From the NCBI GenBank assembly GCA_900542305.1, contig UQMU01000003.1, positions 1 to 64,000 of the forward strand: DNA of 64,000 nt. The letters run 5' to 3'. The stretch is from an uncultured Collinsella sp. Lineage in GTDB: Bacteria > Actinomycetota > Coriobacteriia > Coriobacteriales > Coriobacteriaceae. Position 1 is the first letter of the stretch. The number at the start of each line of letters is the position of its first letter. Made by a program: the position numbers and the translations under genes. Below the pieces are notes generated by a model. That model searched no databases and was not told where the DNA came from. It saw only the letters and a program-made list of their open reading frames with translations. Below are positions 42,645 through 50,650 of this stretch, piece by piece.

Positions 42645-43850
42645 ATGACCACCCCCGACGAAAAGACATTCGCCACGCTCACCAAGCTGTTCGAAGAGGA
42701 GTTTGGCCCCATCGGCGACCGCCAGGTGCTCTACGTGCACGCGCCCGGCCGTTCCGAGATCAGCGGCAACCACACCGACCACGAGGGCGGCCACGTTATC
42801 GCCGGCTCGCTCGATGTCGCCGTTGACGGCATCGCCGTGGCAACCGACTCCAACAAGATTCGCGTCGCCGACGAGGGCTATCCTACGTTTGAAATCATGC
42901 TCGACACGCTGGATATTCAAGAGTCCGAGAAGGGCACGTCCGCGGGCCTCGTCCGCGGCATGGCCCACGAGATTGCAGCCCTTGGCGTTGAGCCCCACGG
43001 CTTCGATTTCGCCTTCACCTGCTCCGTCCCCTCGGGCGGCGGTCTTTCCAGCTCTGCCGCCGTCGAGGCCGCGTACGGTCGCGCCATGGAAACCCTCTGG
43101 GGCGCACCCGCCATCGAGCCCGTCGCGCTCGCGCAGATGAGCCAGCGCACCGAGAACAACTATTACGGCAAGCCCTGCGGTCTGATGGACCAGGCCGCCG
43201 TGTGCCTGGGCGGCCTTGCCTACATGGACTTTGAGGACCAGGCTCAGCCTAAAACCCAGAAGCTCGAGCTCAACTTTGAGGATCACGGCTATGCGCTCGT
43301 GCTCGTTAAAGTCGGTGCCGACCACGTGGCCGCCACCGACGACTACGCCGCCGTTCCGCGCGAGATGCAGGACGTTGCCGCCGAGTTTGGCAAGGCACGC
43401 CTGTGCGAGGTCGACGTTGCCGATTTTGACGCCAAGCTCCCCGAGCTGCGCGCCAAGCTGGGCGACCGCGCCTGCCTGCGCGCCGTCCACTACTGGTACG
43501 AGAACGGCCTGGTCGACAAGCGCTGGGCTGCTCTGAACGCCGGCGACATCGATCAGTTCCTGGTCCTGACGCGCGAGTCCGGCGCCAGCTCTGCCATGTA
43601 CCTACAGAATGTCGTTGCCAAGCTGGGCTCCGAGCAGCCCTCGATGTATGCCCTGGCACTGGCCGAGCACGTGCTCGACGGCCGTGGCGCCGTCCGTATC
43701 CACGGTGGCGGCTTTGGTGGCACCATCCAGGCCTTCGTGCCGCTCGACCTGGTCGACACCTTTATCACCAAGATGAACGGCTGGCTAGGCGAGGGCTCTG
43801 CCCGCCACTACGCAATTTCTGACAAGGGGGCTTACGCGGCATGGCTGTAA
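42645..43850 (+). CDS. galK: Galactokinase
   Basis: 401 residues, with AAGGAAAGGA ahead of the ATG. The galactose-binding signature reads G-R-S-E-I-S-G-N-H-T-D-H-E-G-G, a variant of the usual G-R-x-N-x-I-G-E-H-x-D-Y. The GHMP ATP loop is P-S-G-G-G-L-S-S-S-A-A. The third motif is R-I-H-G-G-G-F-G-G-T near the end. It phosphorylates galactose to galactose-1-P, first step of the Leloir pathway. It overlaps galT by 10 bp. galE was not seen in the window. Confidence 0.95.
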   Translation: MTTPDEKTFATLTKLFEEEFGPIGDRQVLYVHAPGRSEISGNHTDHEGGHVIAGSLDVAVDGIAVATDSNKIRVADEGYPTFEIMLDTLDIQESEKGTSAGLVRGMAHEIAALGVEPHGFDFAFTCSVPSGGGLSSSAAVEAAYGRAMETLWGAPAIEPVALAQMSQRTENNYYGKPCGLMDQAAVCLGGLAYMDFEDQAQPKTQKLELNFEDHGYALVLVKVGADHVAATDDYAAVPREMQDVAAEFGKARLCEVDVADFDAKLPELRAKLGDRACLRAVHYWYENGLVDKRWAALNAGDIDQFLVLTRESGASSAMYLQNVVAKLGSEQPSMYALALAEHVLDGRGAVRIHGGGFGGTIQAFVPLDLVDTFITKMNGWLGEGSARHYAISDKGAYAAWL

Positions 43851-45469
43851 TGACTGACGTGCGCGAGGCCGCGCAGAACCTGATCGAGTACGCTATCCAC
43901 CGATCGATGATCGGCCAGGACGATCGCATCTGGGCATACAACACCATTCTGGAGTGCATCGGCGCCACGGGTCCCGCACTCGACATGGCTTGGGCGCTCA
44001 AGACCGAGAAGATTTCTCTCTTGCACCCCGATACACTCCCCGACTTTGACCTGGAGGGCACGCTTGCCGTGCTTTCCGAGGCCGCCGTGGCCAACGGTGC
44101 TGCCGAGGACACGGCGTCGGGCCGCGACCGGATCGCCATGCGCATCATGGGCGGGCTCATGCCGAGGCCTTCGGTTGTAAACGAGGAATTCAACGGCCGC
44201 ATGGGCGTCAACGAGCCCCGCGCCGCGACCGACTGGTTCTACGGCCTGTGCTGTGACGCCGGTTACGTGCGCCGCGCCGCCATCGCGCGCAACATCAAAT
44301 GGAGCGCTTCCACCAACTGGGGTGACCTGGAGATCACCATCAACCTGTCAAAGCCCGAAAAGGACCCGCGCGATATTGCCGCAGCCGGTGCCGCCAAAAA
44401 CACGGGCGAGAAGTATCCCGCCTGCCAGCTCTGCATCGAAAACGAGGGCTACCCTGGACGCTCCGCTGCAGCCGACGGCGGCGCTCACCCCGCCCGCCAG
44501 AATCTGCGCGTTATCCCCATTGAGCTCGACGGCGAGCGCTGGGGCTTCCAGTACAGCCCGTACGCGTACTTTAACGAGCACTGCATTGCCATGAGCTCCA
44601 AGCATCGCCCGATGCACGTCGACCGCAAGGGCCTGACCTGTCTGCTCGACTTTGTGGACCTGTTCCCGCACTACTTTATTGGCTCTAACGCCGACCTGCC
44701 CATCGTGGGCGGCTCGATTCTGTCGCACGACCACTTCCAGGGCGGCGCGCACGAGTTCCCCATGATGCATGCCGCCGAGATCTCGCAGTTTAGCGTGCCC
44801 GGCTTTGACCAGGTCAGCGGCACCGTGTTGCAGTGGCCGCTTTCGGTGCTGCGACTGCGCTCGCACGACCGCGCCCAGTTGCTCGACGCCGCCGAGAAGA
44901 TTATTCTCGCCTGGCGCGAGTGGACCGATGAGTCGGTCGGCGTCGTCGCGCACACAGCCGATGGCGTGGCGCACAACACCGTGACGCCCGTCATCCGCCG
45001 CGTCGACTCCCGCGGCAATGCCGGCGGCGAAATCTACGAGGCCTACCTGGCGCTTCGCTGCAATATCACGACCGACGAGCACCCGCTAGGCGTTTTCCAC
45101 CCACATGCCGAGTACCACCACATTAAGAAGGAGAACATCGGCCTGATCGAAGTCATGGGCCTTGCCATTCTGCCGCCGCGCCTGGTTCCCGAGCTTGGCG
45201 CTGTCCGTGAGCATCTGCTGGCAGCCAAGGTCGATGCCAGCTACGACCTTGCCGGTGCGCTCGAGGGCGATGATCTTTGCCGCAGCCACGCCGCATGGGC
45301 TGAGGACGTCTTTGCCCGCCGCGCCGACGAGCTTACGGCCGACAACGCCATCGATATCCTGCACGAGGAGGTCGGCGTGGTGTTTGGCCACGTGCTCGAC
45401 AACGCCGGCGTCTTTAAGTGGGACGAGGCAGGACGTGCCGCCCAGCAGCGCTTTATCGACTCGCTGTAG
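43841..45469 (+). CDS. galT: UDP-glucose:hexose-1-phosphate uridylyltransferase, class II
   Basis: 542 residues, longer than the E. coli enzyme and similar to the Firmicutes-type GalT. Recognisable blocks are P-A-C-Q-L-C-I-E-N-E-G-Y, Y-S-P-Y-A-Y-F-N-E-H-C, S-N-A-D-L-P-I-V-G-G-S-I-L-S-H-D-H-F-Q-G-G (active-site region) and H-P-H-A-E-Y-H-H-I-K-K-E-N-I-G. ATG 43841 lies inside galK; ATG 43850, overlapping the galK TAA, is the alternative start. It exchanges galactose-1-P with UDP-glucose. A strong terminator follows at 45524. Confidence 0.94.
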   Translation: MAVMTDVREAAQNLIEYAIHRSMIGQDDRIWAYNTILECIGATGPALDMAWALKTEKISLLHPDTLPDFDLEGTLAVLSEAAVANGAAEDTASGRDRIAMRIMGGLMPRPSVVNEEFNGRMGVNEPRAATDWFYGLCCDAGYVRRAAIARNIKWSASTNWGDLEITINLSKPEKDPRDIAAAGAAKNTGEKYPACQLCIENEGYPGRSAAADGGAHPARQNLRVIPIELDGERWGFQYSPYAYFNEHCIAMSSKHRPMHVDRKGLTCLLDFVDLFPHYFIGSNADLPIVGGSILSHDHFQGGAHEFPMMHAAEISQFSVPGFDQVSGTVLQWPLSVLRLRSHDRAQLLDAAEKIILAWREWTDESVGVVAHTADGVAHNTVTPVIRRVDSRGNAGGEIYEAYLALRCNITTDEHPLGVFHPHAEYHHIKKENIGLIEVMGLAILPPRLVPELGAVREHLLAAKVDASYDLAGALEGDDLCRSHAAWAEDVFARRADELTADNAIDILHEEVGVVFGHVLDNAGVFKWDEAGRAAQQRFIDSL

Positions 45470-45523
45470 AGCACAGACCCGGACGCTCAACGGCAGCCCC
45501 CACGACATAGCCACCTACACGAC

Positions 45524-45563
45524 AACGGCGCCCGCCGGCAACATCGCCGGCGGGCGCCGTTTT
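45524..45563 (+). terminator. Terminator after galT
   Basis: AACGGCGCCCGCCGGC (45524-45539) pairs perfectly with GCCGGCGGGCGCCGTT (45546-45561), followed by TTTC. Confidence 0.9.
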
Positions 45564-45594
45564 CTGATGCAAGGGTAGCTAATTTGCACCAAAA

Positions 45595-45642
45595 CAAGGA
45601 GTGTTCCAAACTGCCGGCAGAGAAGGAGCGCCCCAGGTGCCG
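45595..45642 (+). repeat. Intergenic repeat (AAGGAGTGTNCCAAACTGCC), left of ATPase 2
   Basis: It matches 47104-47152 in the same orientation at roughly three quarters of 48 positions, best over the first 33. The pair brackets the DUF4143 ATPase gene with its iterons. A third, IS-interrupted copy is at 11501/13110. Confidence 0.65.
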
Positions 45643-45650
45643 ACCTAAAC

Positions 45651-45749
45651 CCCACATTATTCGATGGAAAAACGTGGTTACCTCCCACATTATTCGATGG
45701 AAAAACGTGGTTTACTCCCACATTTTTCGATGGAAAGACCAAGACGGTC
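45651..45749. repeat. Three 33-bp tandem iterons upstream of DUF4143 ATPase 2
   Basis: Units begin at 45651, 45684 and 45717, exactly 33 bp apart. Units 1 and 2 share CCCACATTATTCGATGGAAA followed by AACGTGGTT; unit 3 starts CCCACATTTTTCGATGG and then diverges. Each of the first two can fold on CCAC/GTGG. The array ends about 30 bp before the ATPase start codon, the same position as the 23-bp iterons of the first DUF4143 gene. Confidence 0.8.
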
Positions 45750-45779
45750 TTATACTAACCATGATCGTTAGGGGGCAGT

Positions 45780-47081
45780 ATGCAGCGACAGCTAATGGAC
45801 GAACTCATCGCTTGGAAATCTAGGGCAAACCGCAAGCCCCTCCTGCTTAAGGGAGCCCGCCAGACGGGAAAAACCTGGCTTCTCAACGAATTCGCAGGCC
45901 AGCAGTATCAAAACGTCATCCGTTTTGACTTTATGCTCGAACCGGGCGCACGTTCGCTGTTCGACGGAAGCCTTGACCCCAAACGCATCATCTCCCAGAT
46001 AGAGCTCCTGCGCGGCCAGACCATAACGCCGACAGACACGCTCATCATCTTCGACGAAATCCAAGAGGCACCGCGTGGCATCACCTCGCTCAAATACTTC
46101 AACGAGCTGGCGCCGGAATACCATATCATGGCAGCCGGCTCCTATATGGGGCTCGCGCTCCGACGCGAAAACGAGTCGTTCCCCGTCGGCAAGATCGACC
46201 AGCTTACCATGCGCCCCATGGGGTTTGTCGAGTTCGTTCGTGCCGTCGATGGCGATCCGCTCGCAGATGCCATCCTTGCCGCAGACATGGACCTGCTGGC
46301 GAACGTTTCCGAAAAGCTCGAGCGCCTGCTCAAGGAATACCTCGTTGTCGGTGGCATGCCAGAAGTTGTCTCCGCTTTCGCCGCCTCCCACGATTTCATC
46401 GAGGCCCGCAGGCTTCAGCAGCAAATCATCGAAGCTTACGAATCCGATTTTGGCAAGCATGCGCCAGCCCGCATCGTCGAGCGCATGAGGCTGGTTTGGA
46501 AATCCCTTCCCGGCCAGCTCGCAAAGGAAAACAAGAAGTTCGTCTACGGCGCGCTTCGTCCCGGGGCGCGCGCACGCGATTTTGAGGAAAGCCTCCAGTG
46601 GCTCATGGACTATGGAATCGTTCATAAGGTACCACGTGTTTCCGCCCTAAGAGCACCGCTCACAAGCTACGAGGATCTCTCGGGCTTCAAGCTGTTCTGC
46701 ATCGACACCGGCATCCTCGGAGCACTCTCCGGCCTCACGCCAGCCATTGTTCTGAACGGGCCCGCTGTTTTTACGGAGTTCAAAGGCTCGCTGACCGAGC
46801 AATACGTCGCACAGGAGCTTTTGCTCCAAGGCAATACTCCCGCGTATTGGTCATCCTCCTCCGGCAATGCAGAGACTGACTTTGCCGTCGACCATGCGGG
46901 GACCGTGCTTCCGCTCGAGGTCAAGGCGGCAGAGAATCTCAAAGCAAAGAGCCTGAGGATTGCCTGCGAGAAGTTCAAGCTCGAGCGCTGCGTGAGAACA
47001 TCGTTAGCGGCATATAGAGACGAAGGCACGCTCGTCAATATTCCGCTCTGGGAGATTGGGCAAATCGACAAGCTGGCATAG
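45780..47081 (+). CDS. AAA ATPase with DUF4143 domain (second copy)
   Basis: 433 residues, with GGGGG 4 bases ahead of the ATG. Walker A is K-G-A-R-Q-T-G-K-T-W, Walker B L-I-I-F-D-E-I-Q-E, sensor A-A-G-S-Y-M-G. The C-terminal DUF4143 part has F-C-I-D-T-G-I-L-G, T-E-Q-Y-V-A-Q-E-L and the nuclease-like E-T-D-F-A-V with P-L-E-V-K-A-A. It belongs to the same broad family as the gene at 17463 but to a clearly different branch. It is flanked by direct copies of an intergenic repeat and preceded by iterons, so it looks like a movable or stress-linked cassette. The function is not established. Confidence 0.9.
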   Translation: MQRQLMDELIAWKSRANRKPLLLKGARQTGKTWLLNEFAGQQYQNVIRFDFMLEPGARSLFDGSLDPKRIISQIELLRGQTITPTDTLIIFDEIQEAPRGITSLKYFNELAPEYHIMAAGSYMGLALRRENESFPVGKIDQLTMRPMGFVEFVRAVDGDPLADAILAADMDLLANVSEKLERLLKEYLVVGGMPEVVSAFAASHDFIEARRLQQQIIEAYESDFGKHAPARIVERMRLVWKSLPGQLAKENKKFVYGALRPGARARDFEESLQWLMDYGIVHKVPRVSALRAPLTSYEDLSGFKLFCIDTGILGALSGLTPAIVLNGPAVFTEFKGSLTEQYVAQELLLQGNTPAYWSSSSGNAETDFAVDHAGTVLPLEVKAAENLKAKSLRIACEKFKLERCVRTSLAAYRDEGTLVNIPLWEIGQIDKLA

Positions 47082-47103
47082 GCGCTGTGGAGGGGGTGCC
47101 CCG

Positions 47104-47152
47104 TAAGGAGTGTCCCAAACTGCCGGCAAAAAAGGAACGTCTCTATCTGCCG
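47104..47152 (+). repeat. Intergenic repeat, right of ATPase 2 (intact copy)
   Basis: Begins 23 bp after the ATPase stop. It contains AAGGAGTGTCCCAAACTGCC, then GGCAAAAAAGGAACGTCTCT and ATCTGCCG. This is the intact form of the sequence split by the IS110 element. Confidence 0.65.
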
Positions 47153-47201
47153 CATTCCCGAAGCAAGGCAACGCCGATGTTTTGGCAACGGCAGCGAGCG
47201 G

Positions 47202-47293
47202 GCCGCATTTGAGACAAGGTGACGTGAAACGAAAGGGCGCCGACCTTCTGGTCGCGCCCTTGAAGTTGAACGTCAGATTGTCCAAATGCGGTC
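47202..47293. terminator. Nested stem after lacC
   Basis: The inner stem AAGGGCGCCGAC (47233-47244) pairs with GTCGCGCCCTT (47251-47261), and the outer CCGCATTTGAGACAA pairs with TTGTCCAAATGCGG. On the minus strand a T-rich run follows the inner stem. A separate perfect stem, GTTACGCGGTTC/GAACCGCGTAAC (47310-47336), lies right at the lacC stop. Confidence 0.55.
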
Positions 47294-47337
47294 CGCGCAG
47301 CGTCGAGCCGTTACGCGGTTCGTAGAACCGCGTAACT

Positions 47338-48273
47338 CTAAAGCTCCGTTACTTCAACGCTGTTGTAGACCTCGTCCCAGCGATCCATGACCAGGTGGCC
47401 AGTCTTGGGATCCATGGCGTTGAGCTTGCCGCAGGTATTGGCGGTCTTGAGCACCGTGACGTCGTCGGCACCAGCCGCAATGGCATGCGCAAAGCCGGCG
47501 ATGGTCGAGTCACCGGAACCCGTTGCGTTCACAGCCGCAATCGCGGGCGTCTTGGCGCGGAACGCGCGGCCCTCATGGAAGCCCACCGAACCGGCAGCGC
47601 CCATCGAAACGACAACCCAGGGAATACCGGCAAAGCGGTCATCGGCGGCAAGCGCCTCGCGCAGGGCATCGACATCATCGGTCGTAAAGGACGTACCCAG
47701 CAGGCCGTTAATCTCGGTCAGGTTGGGCTTTACGAGCTCAGGCTTAGCGTTAGACTCCAGCGCGGCCTCCAGCGATGCACCAGAGGTGTCGAGCAGCACC
47801 TTAGCGCCCGCCTCTTCGGCGATCTTGACGAGCTCGGCATAGTAGCCGGCATCGACACCACGCGGCAGCGAGCCCGAAAGCGTCACAACGTCCGCCTTCG
47901 CTGCAAGCTCGGCAAACTTGGCCGTAAAGGCCTCGAGCTCGGCCGGAGCGATCTGCGGGCCGCTCTCCAGCAGCTCGGTCTGATTGCCCTCGTTCAGAAT
48001 ATTCAAGCAAATGCGCGTCTCACCGGCGATGGGCACAAAGTCGTTCTTGACGCCGTCGGCATCCATAAGCTCGGCCATATAGGCACCCATGTGGCCGCCG
48101 AGCAGACCGGTCGCGAGCACATCGTCGCCCAACTGCAGCAGCACACGGCTCACGTTGAGGCCCTTGCCGCCAGCGGTCTTTTCGGGCGTCACACGGTTAA
48201 CATCGTCGATGATCAGCTTGTCGAGCTGATAGCGCGTATCAATCGACGGGTTCATGGTAACGGTCAGAATCAT
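47338..48273 (-). CDS. lacC: Tagatose-6-phosphate kinase
   Basis: 311 residues from ATG 48273, the LacC length. PfkB-family kinase: T-V-T-M-N-P-S-I-D at the N-terminus, A-G-G-K-G-L-N-V-S-R in the substrate site and N-A-T-G-S-G-D-S-T-I-A-G with the catalytic Asp. Fructose-1-phosphate kinase is a sister function, but the lacA-lacB neighbours favour tagatose-6-P. It makes tagatose-1,6-bisphosphate with ATP. It is the last gene of the lacA-lacB-lacX-lacC unit on the minus strand. Confidence 0.9.
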   Translation of the reverse strand: MILTVTMNPSIDTRYQLDKLIIDDVNRVTPEKTAGGKGLNVSRVLLQLGDDVLATGLLGGHMGAYMAELMDADGVKNDFVPIAGETRICLNILNEGNQTELLESGPQIAPAELEAFTAKFAELAAKADVVTLSGSLPRGVDAGYYAELVKIAEEAGAKVLLDTSGASLEAALESNAKPELVKPNLTEINGLLGTSFTTDDVDALREALAADDRFAGIPWVVVSMGAAGSVGFHEGRAFRAKTPAIAAVNATGSGDSTIAGFAHAIAAGADDVTVLKTANTCGKLNAMDPKTGHLVMDRWDEVYNSVEVTEL

Positions 48274-48326
48274 GTTGAACTCCTGTTCCGGGGCGGCATG
48301 ACCCGCCCCAAACATACGATAACTCG

Positions 48327-49208
48327 TTAAAGGATCTCGATCTCAAAGCCGCGGGTAACAGTCTCCCCCGGCTTAGCCACCAGGCAGCCACGCTTGTGCT
48401 CCAGAATATCGTCCTCGTCGGAGCAGGTGGACAGACCACCCCACGGTTCAACAGCCACAAAGTCGCCCTCTGGCTTGCTCCACACAATCAGGTACGGCAT
48501 ATCGGGGAACGTCAGGCGCACGCCCTTGTTCTCGGTTTTCTTGGTCAGCGTAACCACGCGGCTCTCGAGCACGTCGAAGATGGTCTCCGCGAAGTCAAAG
48601 AGTTCATGGGTAAGCGGCAGGTTCTGGCCGATCATGGGGTTCTTGCTGCGATGCTCAACATCAATCAGGCCCGTCGAGGGAACGGCAGTACAGAGCTCGG
48701 TGGCCTCACGCTGTTCAAAACGGAGCTCGTAGTCGTCATAGGACTCGCCCTCGTCGAGCGGACACTTAAAGCCGGGGTGACCGCCCACAAAGAACGGCAT
48801 GTCCTCGGTGCCCTCATTGGTCACCTCGTACGACACGGCCACCTTTTCCGAATCAATCGTGTAACGAGCAACGATCTTAAACGGATACGGGTACTGCTCG
48901 AGCAACTCGGCATGGTCGGTAGAGCTTAGGCTCAGCGCAACCATGTTGTCGCTCTGTTCCTCGAGCTTCCACTCCTGTTTGCGCGCAAAGCCGTGGCGGG
49001 CGAGCTTTACCTCGCGGCCGCCCATGGTCGTTGCGTGACCGTCACGAAGGCCACCGCAGATCGGGAAACAAATGGGCGCCTGCCCCGACCAGACCGCCGG
49101 ATCACCCTGCCACAGGTACTCACGGCCGTTGGCCGCAATAGAAGTGAACGACCCGCCCGCCGTGCTCAGTGCTACGCGGATAGAACCGTTATCAAGAACA
49201 AACTCCAT
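48327..49208 (-). CDS. lacX: LacX-like aldose 1-epimerase family protein
   Basis: 293 residues from ATG 49208 (GAAGG ahead). Galactose mutarotase-type fold with C-F-P-I-C-G-G-L near the N-terminus, R-H-G-F-A-R, G-G-H-P-G-F-K-C-P and V-E-P-W-G-G-L. This is the branch found as LacX in lactococcal lac operons. It may interconvert anomers of galactose or its 6-phosphate. It lies between lacC and lacB on the same strand, with gaps of 53 and 118 bp. Confidence 0.85.
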   Translation of the reverse strand: MEFVLDNGSIRVALSTAGGSFTSIAANGREYLWQGDPAVWSGQAPICFPICGGLRDGHATTMGGREVKLARHGFARKQEWKLEEQSDNMVALSLSSTDHAELLEQYPYPFKIVARYTIDSEKVAVSYEVTNEGTEDMPFFVGGHPGFKCPLDEGESYDDYELRFEQREATELCTAVPSTGLIDVEHRSKNPMIGQNLPLTHELFDFAETIFDVLESRVVTLTKKTENKGVRLTFPDMPYLIVWSKPEGDFVAVEPWGGLSTCSDEDDILEHKRGCLVAKPGETVTRGFEIEIL

Positions 49209-49326
49209 AGGAGCCTTCCCTTTCTTACGACAGCCCGCCAAGTCAATAGGGCCGATAGAAAACCGGCCCGCGCCCCTCACAGAAACGCGAGCCGTCAACG
49301 GACTAGTAAATTACGCCGGATACCCG

Positions 49327-49851
49327 CTAATCATGGTATTCGCCGCGGTCCCACTTCTCCAAGAACTCGTCAAAGAAGTGCGGGTCAGCCTGAGCCTCGG
49401 CATCGGCCTTATTGCAGGCATCGATCTTGGCGATCAGGGCATCGTGCTCGGGAGTCTTCTCGTAGGGCTCCTCCAGGAAGGCAAGCATGATGTCGGCCAT
49501 CAGGAACTCGCCGGTGATCTTGCCGCCAAAGCCCACGATGTTGGCGTTGAGCTCGCGACGAGCGTACAGGGCAGAGGTCATGTCGCGGACCAGGGCGCAG
49601 CGGGCGCCGGGAACCTTGTTGACGGCGTTGGTGATGCCGATGCCGGTGCCGCACAGGGCCACGCCAAAGTCGGCCTTGCCGCTGGCAACAGCCTCGCCCA
49701 CGGCCTTACCGTAGATGGGATAGTGCGTACGGGTGTGGCTGTAGGTGCCGCAGTCGAGCACCTTGTAGCCAGCCTGCTCCAGGCGGTCGGCCAGATAGAT
49801 CTTCTCGTCCGTAACGATATGGTCGCAACCGATTGCGATGGTCTTCTTCAT
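49327..49851 (-). CDS. lacB: Galactose-6-phosphate isomerase, subunit LacB
   Basis: 174 residues, matching LacB (~171). RpiB/LacAB fold: [11 protein letters not shown] at the start, H-Y-P-I-Y-G, and the active-site [15 protein letters not shown]. With LacA it converts galactose-6-P to tagatose-6-P. It is 63 bp downstream of lacA. Confidence 0.94.
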   Translation of the reverse strand: MKKTIAIGCDHIVTDEKIYLADRLEQAGYKVLDCGTYSHTRTHYPIYGKAVGEAVASGKADFGVALCGTGIGITNAVNKVPGARCALVRDMTSALYARRELNANIVGFGGKITGEFLMADIMLAFLEEPYEKTPEHDALIAKIDACNKADAEAQADPHFFDEFLEKWDRGEYHD

Positions 49852-49914
49852 CAGAACGTCCTTTCGTCTGAATTCACAAGTTGAGGTAGAAGTTCGAGTT
49901 CTCGGTGGCTCTCG

Positions 49915-50343
49915 TTAGGCCATCTTGTTGAGCATGTCGACACGGATCTGGTGACGGCCGCCGGCGTACTGGGCGCGCAGGAACTCGCGGGCGATCTTCT
50001 TGGCGACCTCGGTGCCAACAACGCCCGGGCCCATGGTGACCATGCGCGAGCCGTTGTGCTCGCGGGTCATGTAGGCGGAACGCTCGTCGGAAATGTTGGC
50101 GACGACCATGCCCTTGATCTTGACGGCGGCCATATAGGAGCCGACGCCGTACTTATCGAATGCGAAGCCCTGGGAATCCTTGTGCTCCAGCAGGTCCTTG
50201 GCAACGGCGGTCGCGGAATCGACAAAGTCCGCGGCAGGGGTCTCGGAATAGTCGACGACCTCGTGACCGTCGGCGATGAGCATCTCCTTGATGGACTCCT
50301 TCATCGACATACCGTCGGCATCGGAAGCGATTACAACCCTCAT
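49915..50343 (-). CDS. lacA: Galactose-6-phosphate isomerase, subunit LacA
   Basis: 142 residues, matching LacA (~141). It starts V-V-I-A-S-D-A-D-G-M-S-M-K, and it has the shorter F-D-K-Y-G-V-G-S-Y-M region in place of the C-G-T-G site of LacB. It forms the heteromeric isomerase with LacB. It is the first gene of the minus-strand lac unit; its promoter region carries two TGTTC/GAACA palindromes and one ACCGTTCACGG site. Confidence 0.93.
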   Translation of the reverse strand: MRVVIASDADGMSMKESIKEMLIADGHEVVDYSETPAADFVDSATAVAKDLLEHKDSQGFAFDKYGVGSYMAAVKIKGMVVANISDERSAYMTREHNGSRMVTMGPGVVGTEVAKKIAREFLRAQYAGGRHQIRVDMLNKMA

Positions 50344-50437
50344 GACATCCTCCTTGAGAGATACGCAGGTGCGTAGTTTCTGTTTGGAAGTGTTGAATCG
50401 CGCTCAGGTCCGGGCATCTGAATGTGCGGTTCTTCAC

Positions 50438-50525
50438 TGTTCATGTTTATTTGAACACATTCAAACATCGGGTGCAACCATTATTTGTTTAACTTTGTTC
50501 TTTTTTGAACAAATACCGTTCACGG
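50438..50525. promoter_or_regulatory. lacA promoter region: GAACA palindromes and ACCGTTCACGG
   Basis: TGTTCATGTTTATTTGAACA is at 50438-50457 and TTTGTTCTTTTTTGAACAAA at 50494-50513. Both are inverted repeats of TTC/GAA type and resemble the site before lacF. ACCGTTCACGG follows at 50515-50525. They lie 95-182 bp before lacA and suggest a pathway repressor, possibly DeoR/LacR-type, plus a general regulator. Confidence 0.55.
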
Positions 50526-50582
50526 TTGATTGCCGACCGTTTGAGCCCGGCGCAGACGTAGCGACCATGTGTTCAACAGACA

Positions 50583-50616
50583 AAAGGGCGGCCGAGAACG
50601 TGCCTCGACCGCCCTT
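50583..50616 (-). terminator. Terminator after membrane protein gene
   Basis: AAGGGCGG-based stem with CCGCCCTT extended by CGAG/CTCG; on the minus strand it is followed by TTTTG. It ends the gene at 50651. Confidence 0.7.
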
Positions 50617-50650
50617 CTTACGGTTGATCTTCCAAAGATCGCTTTGCCGC

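Noticed and set aside
45651..45749. Origin of replication
   Set aside because: Iterons upstream of an ATPase suggest a replicon, but the protein is an AAA_14/DUF4143 type and not a Rep protein, and no other plasmid or phage functions surround it.
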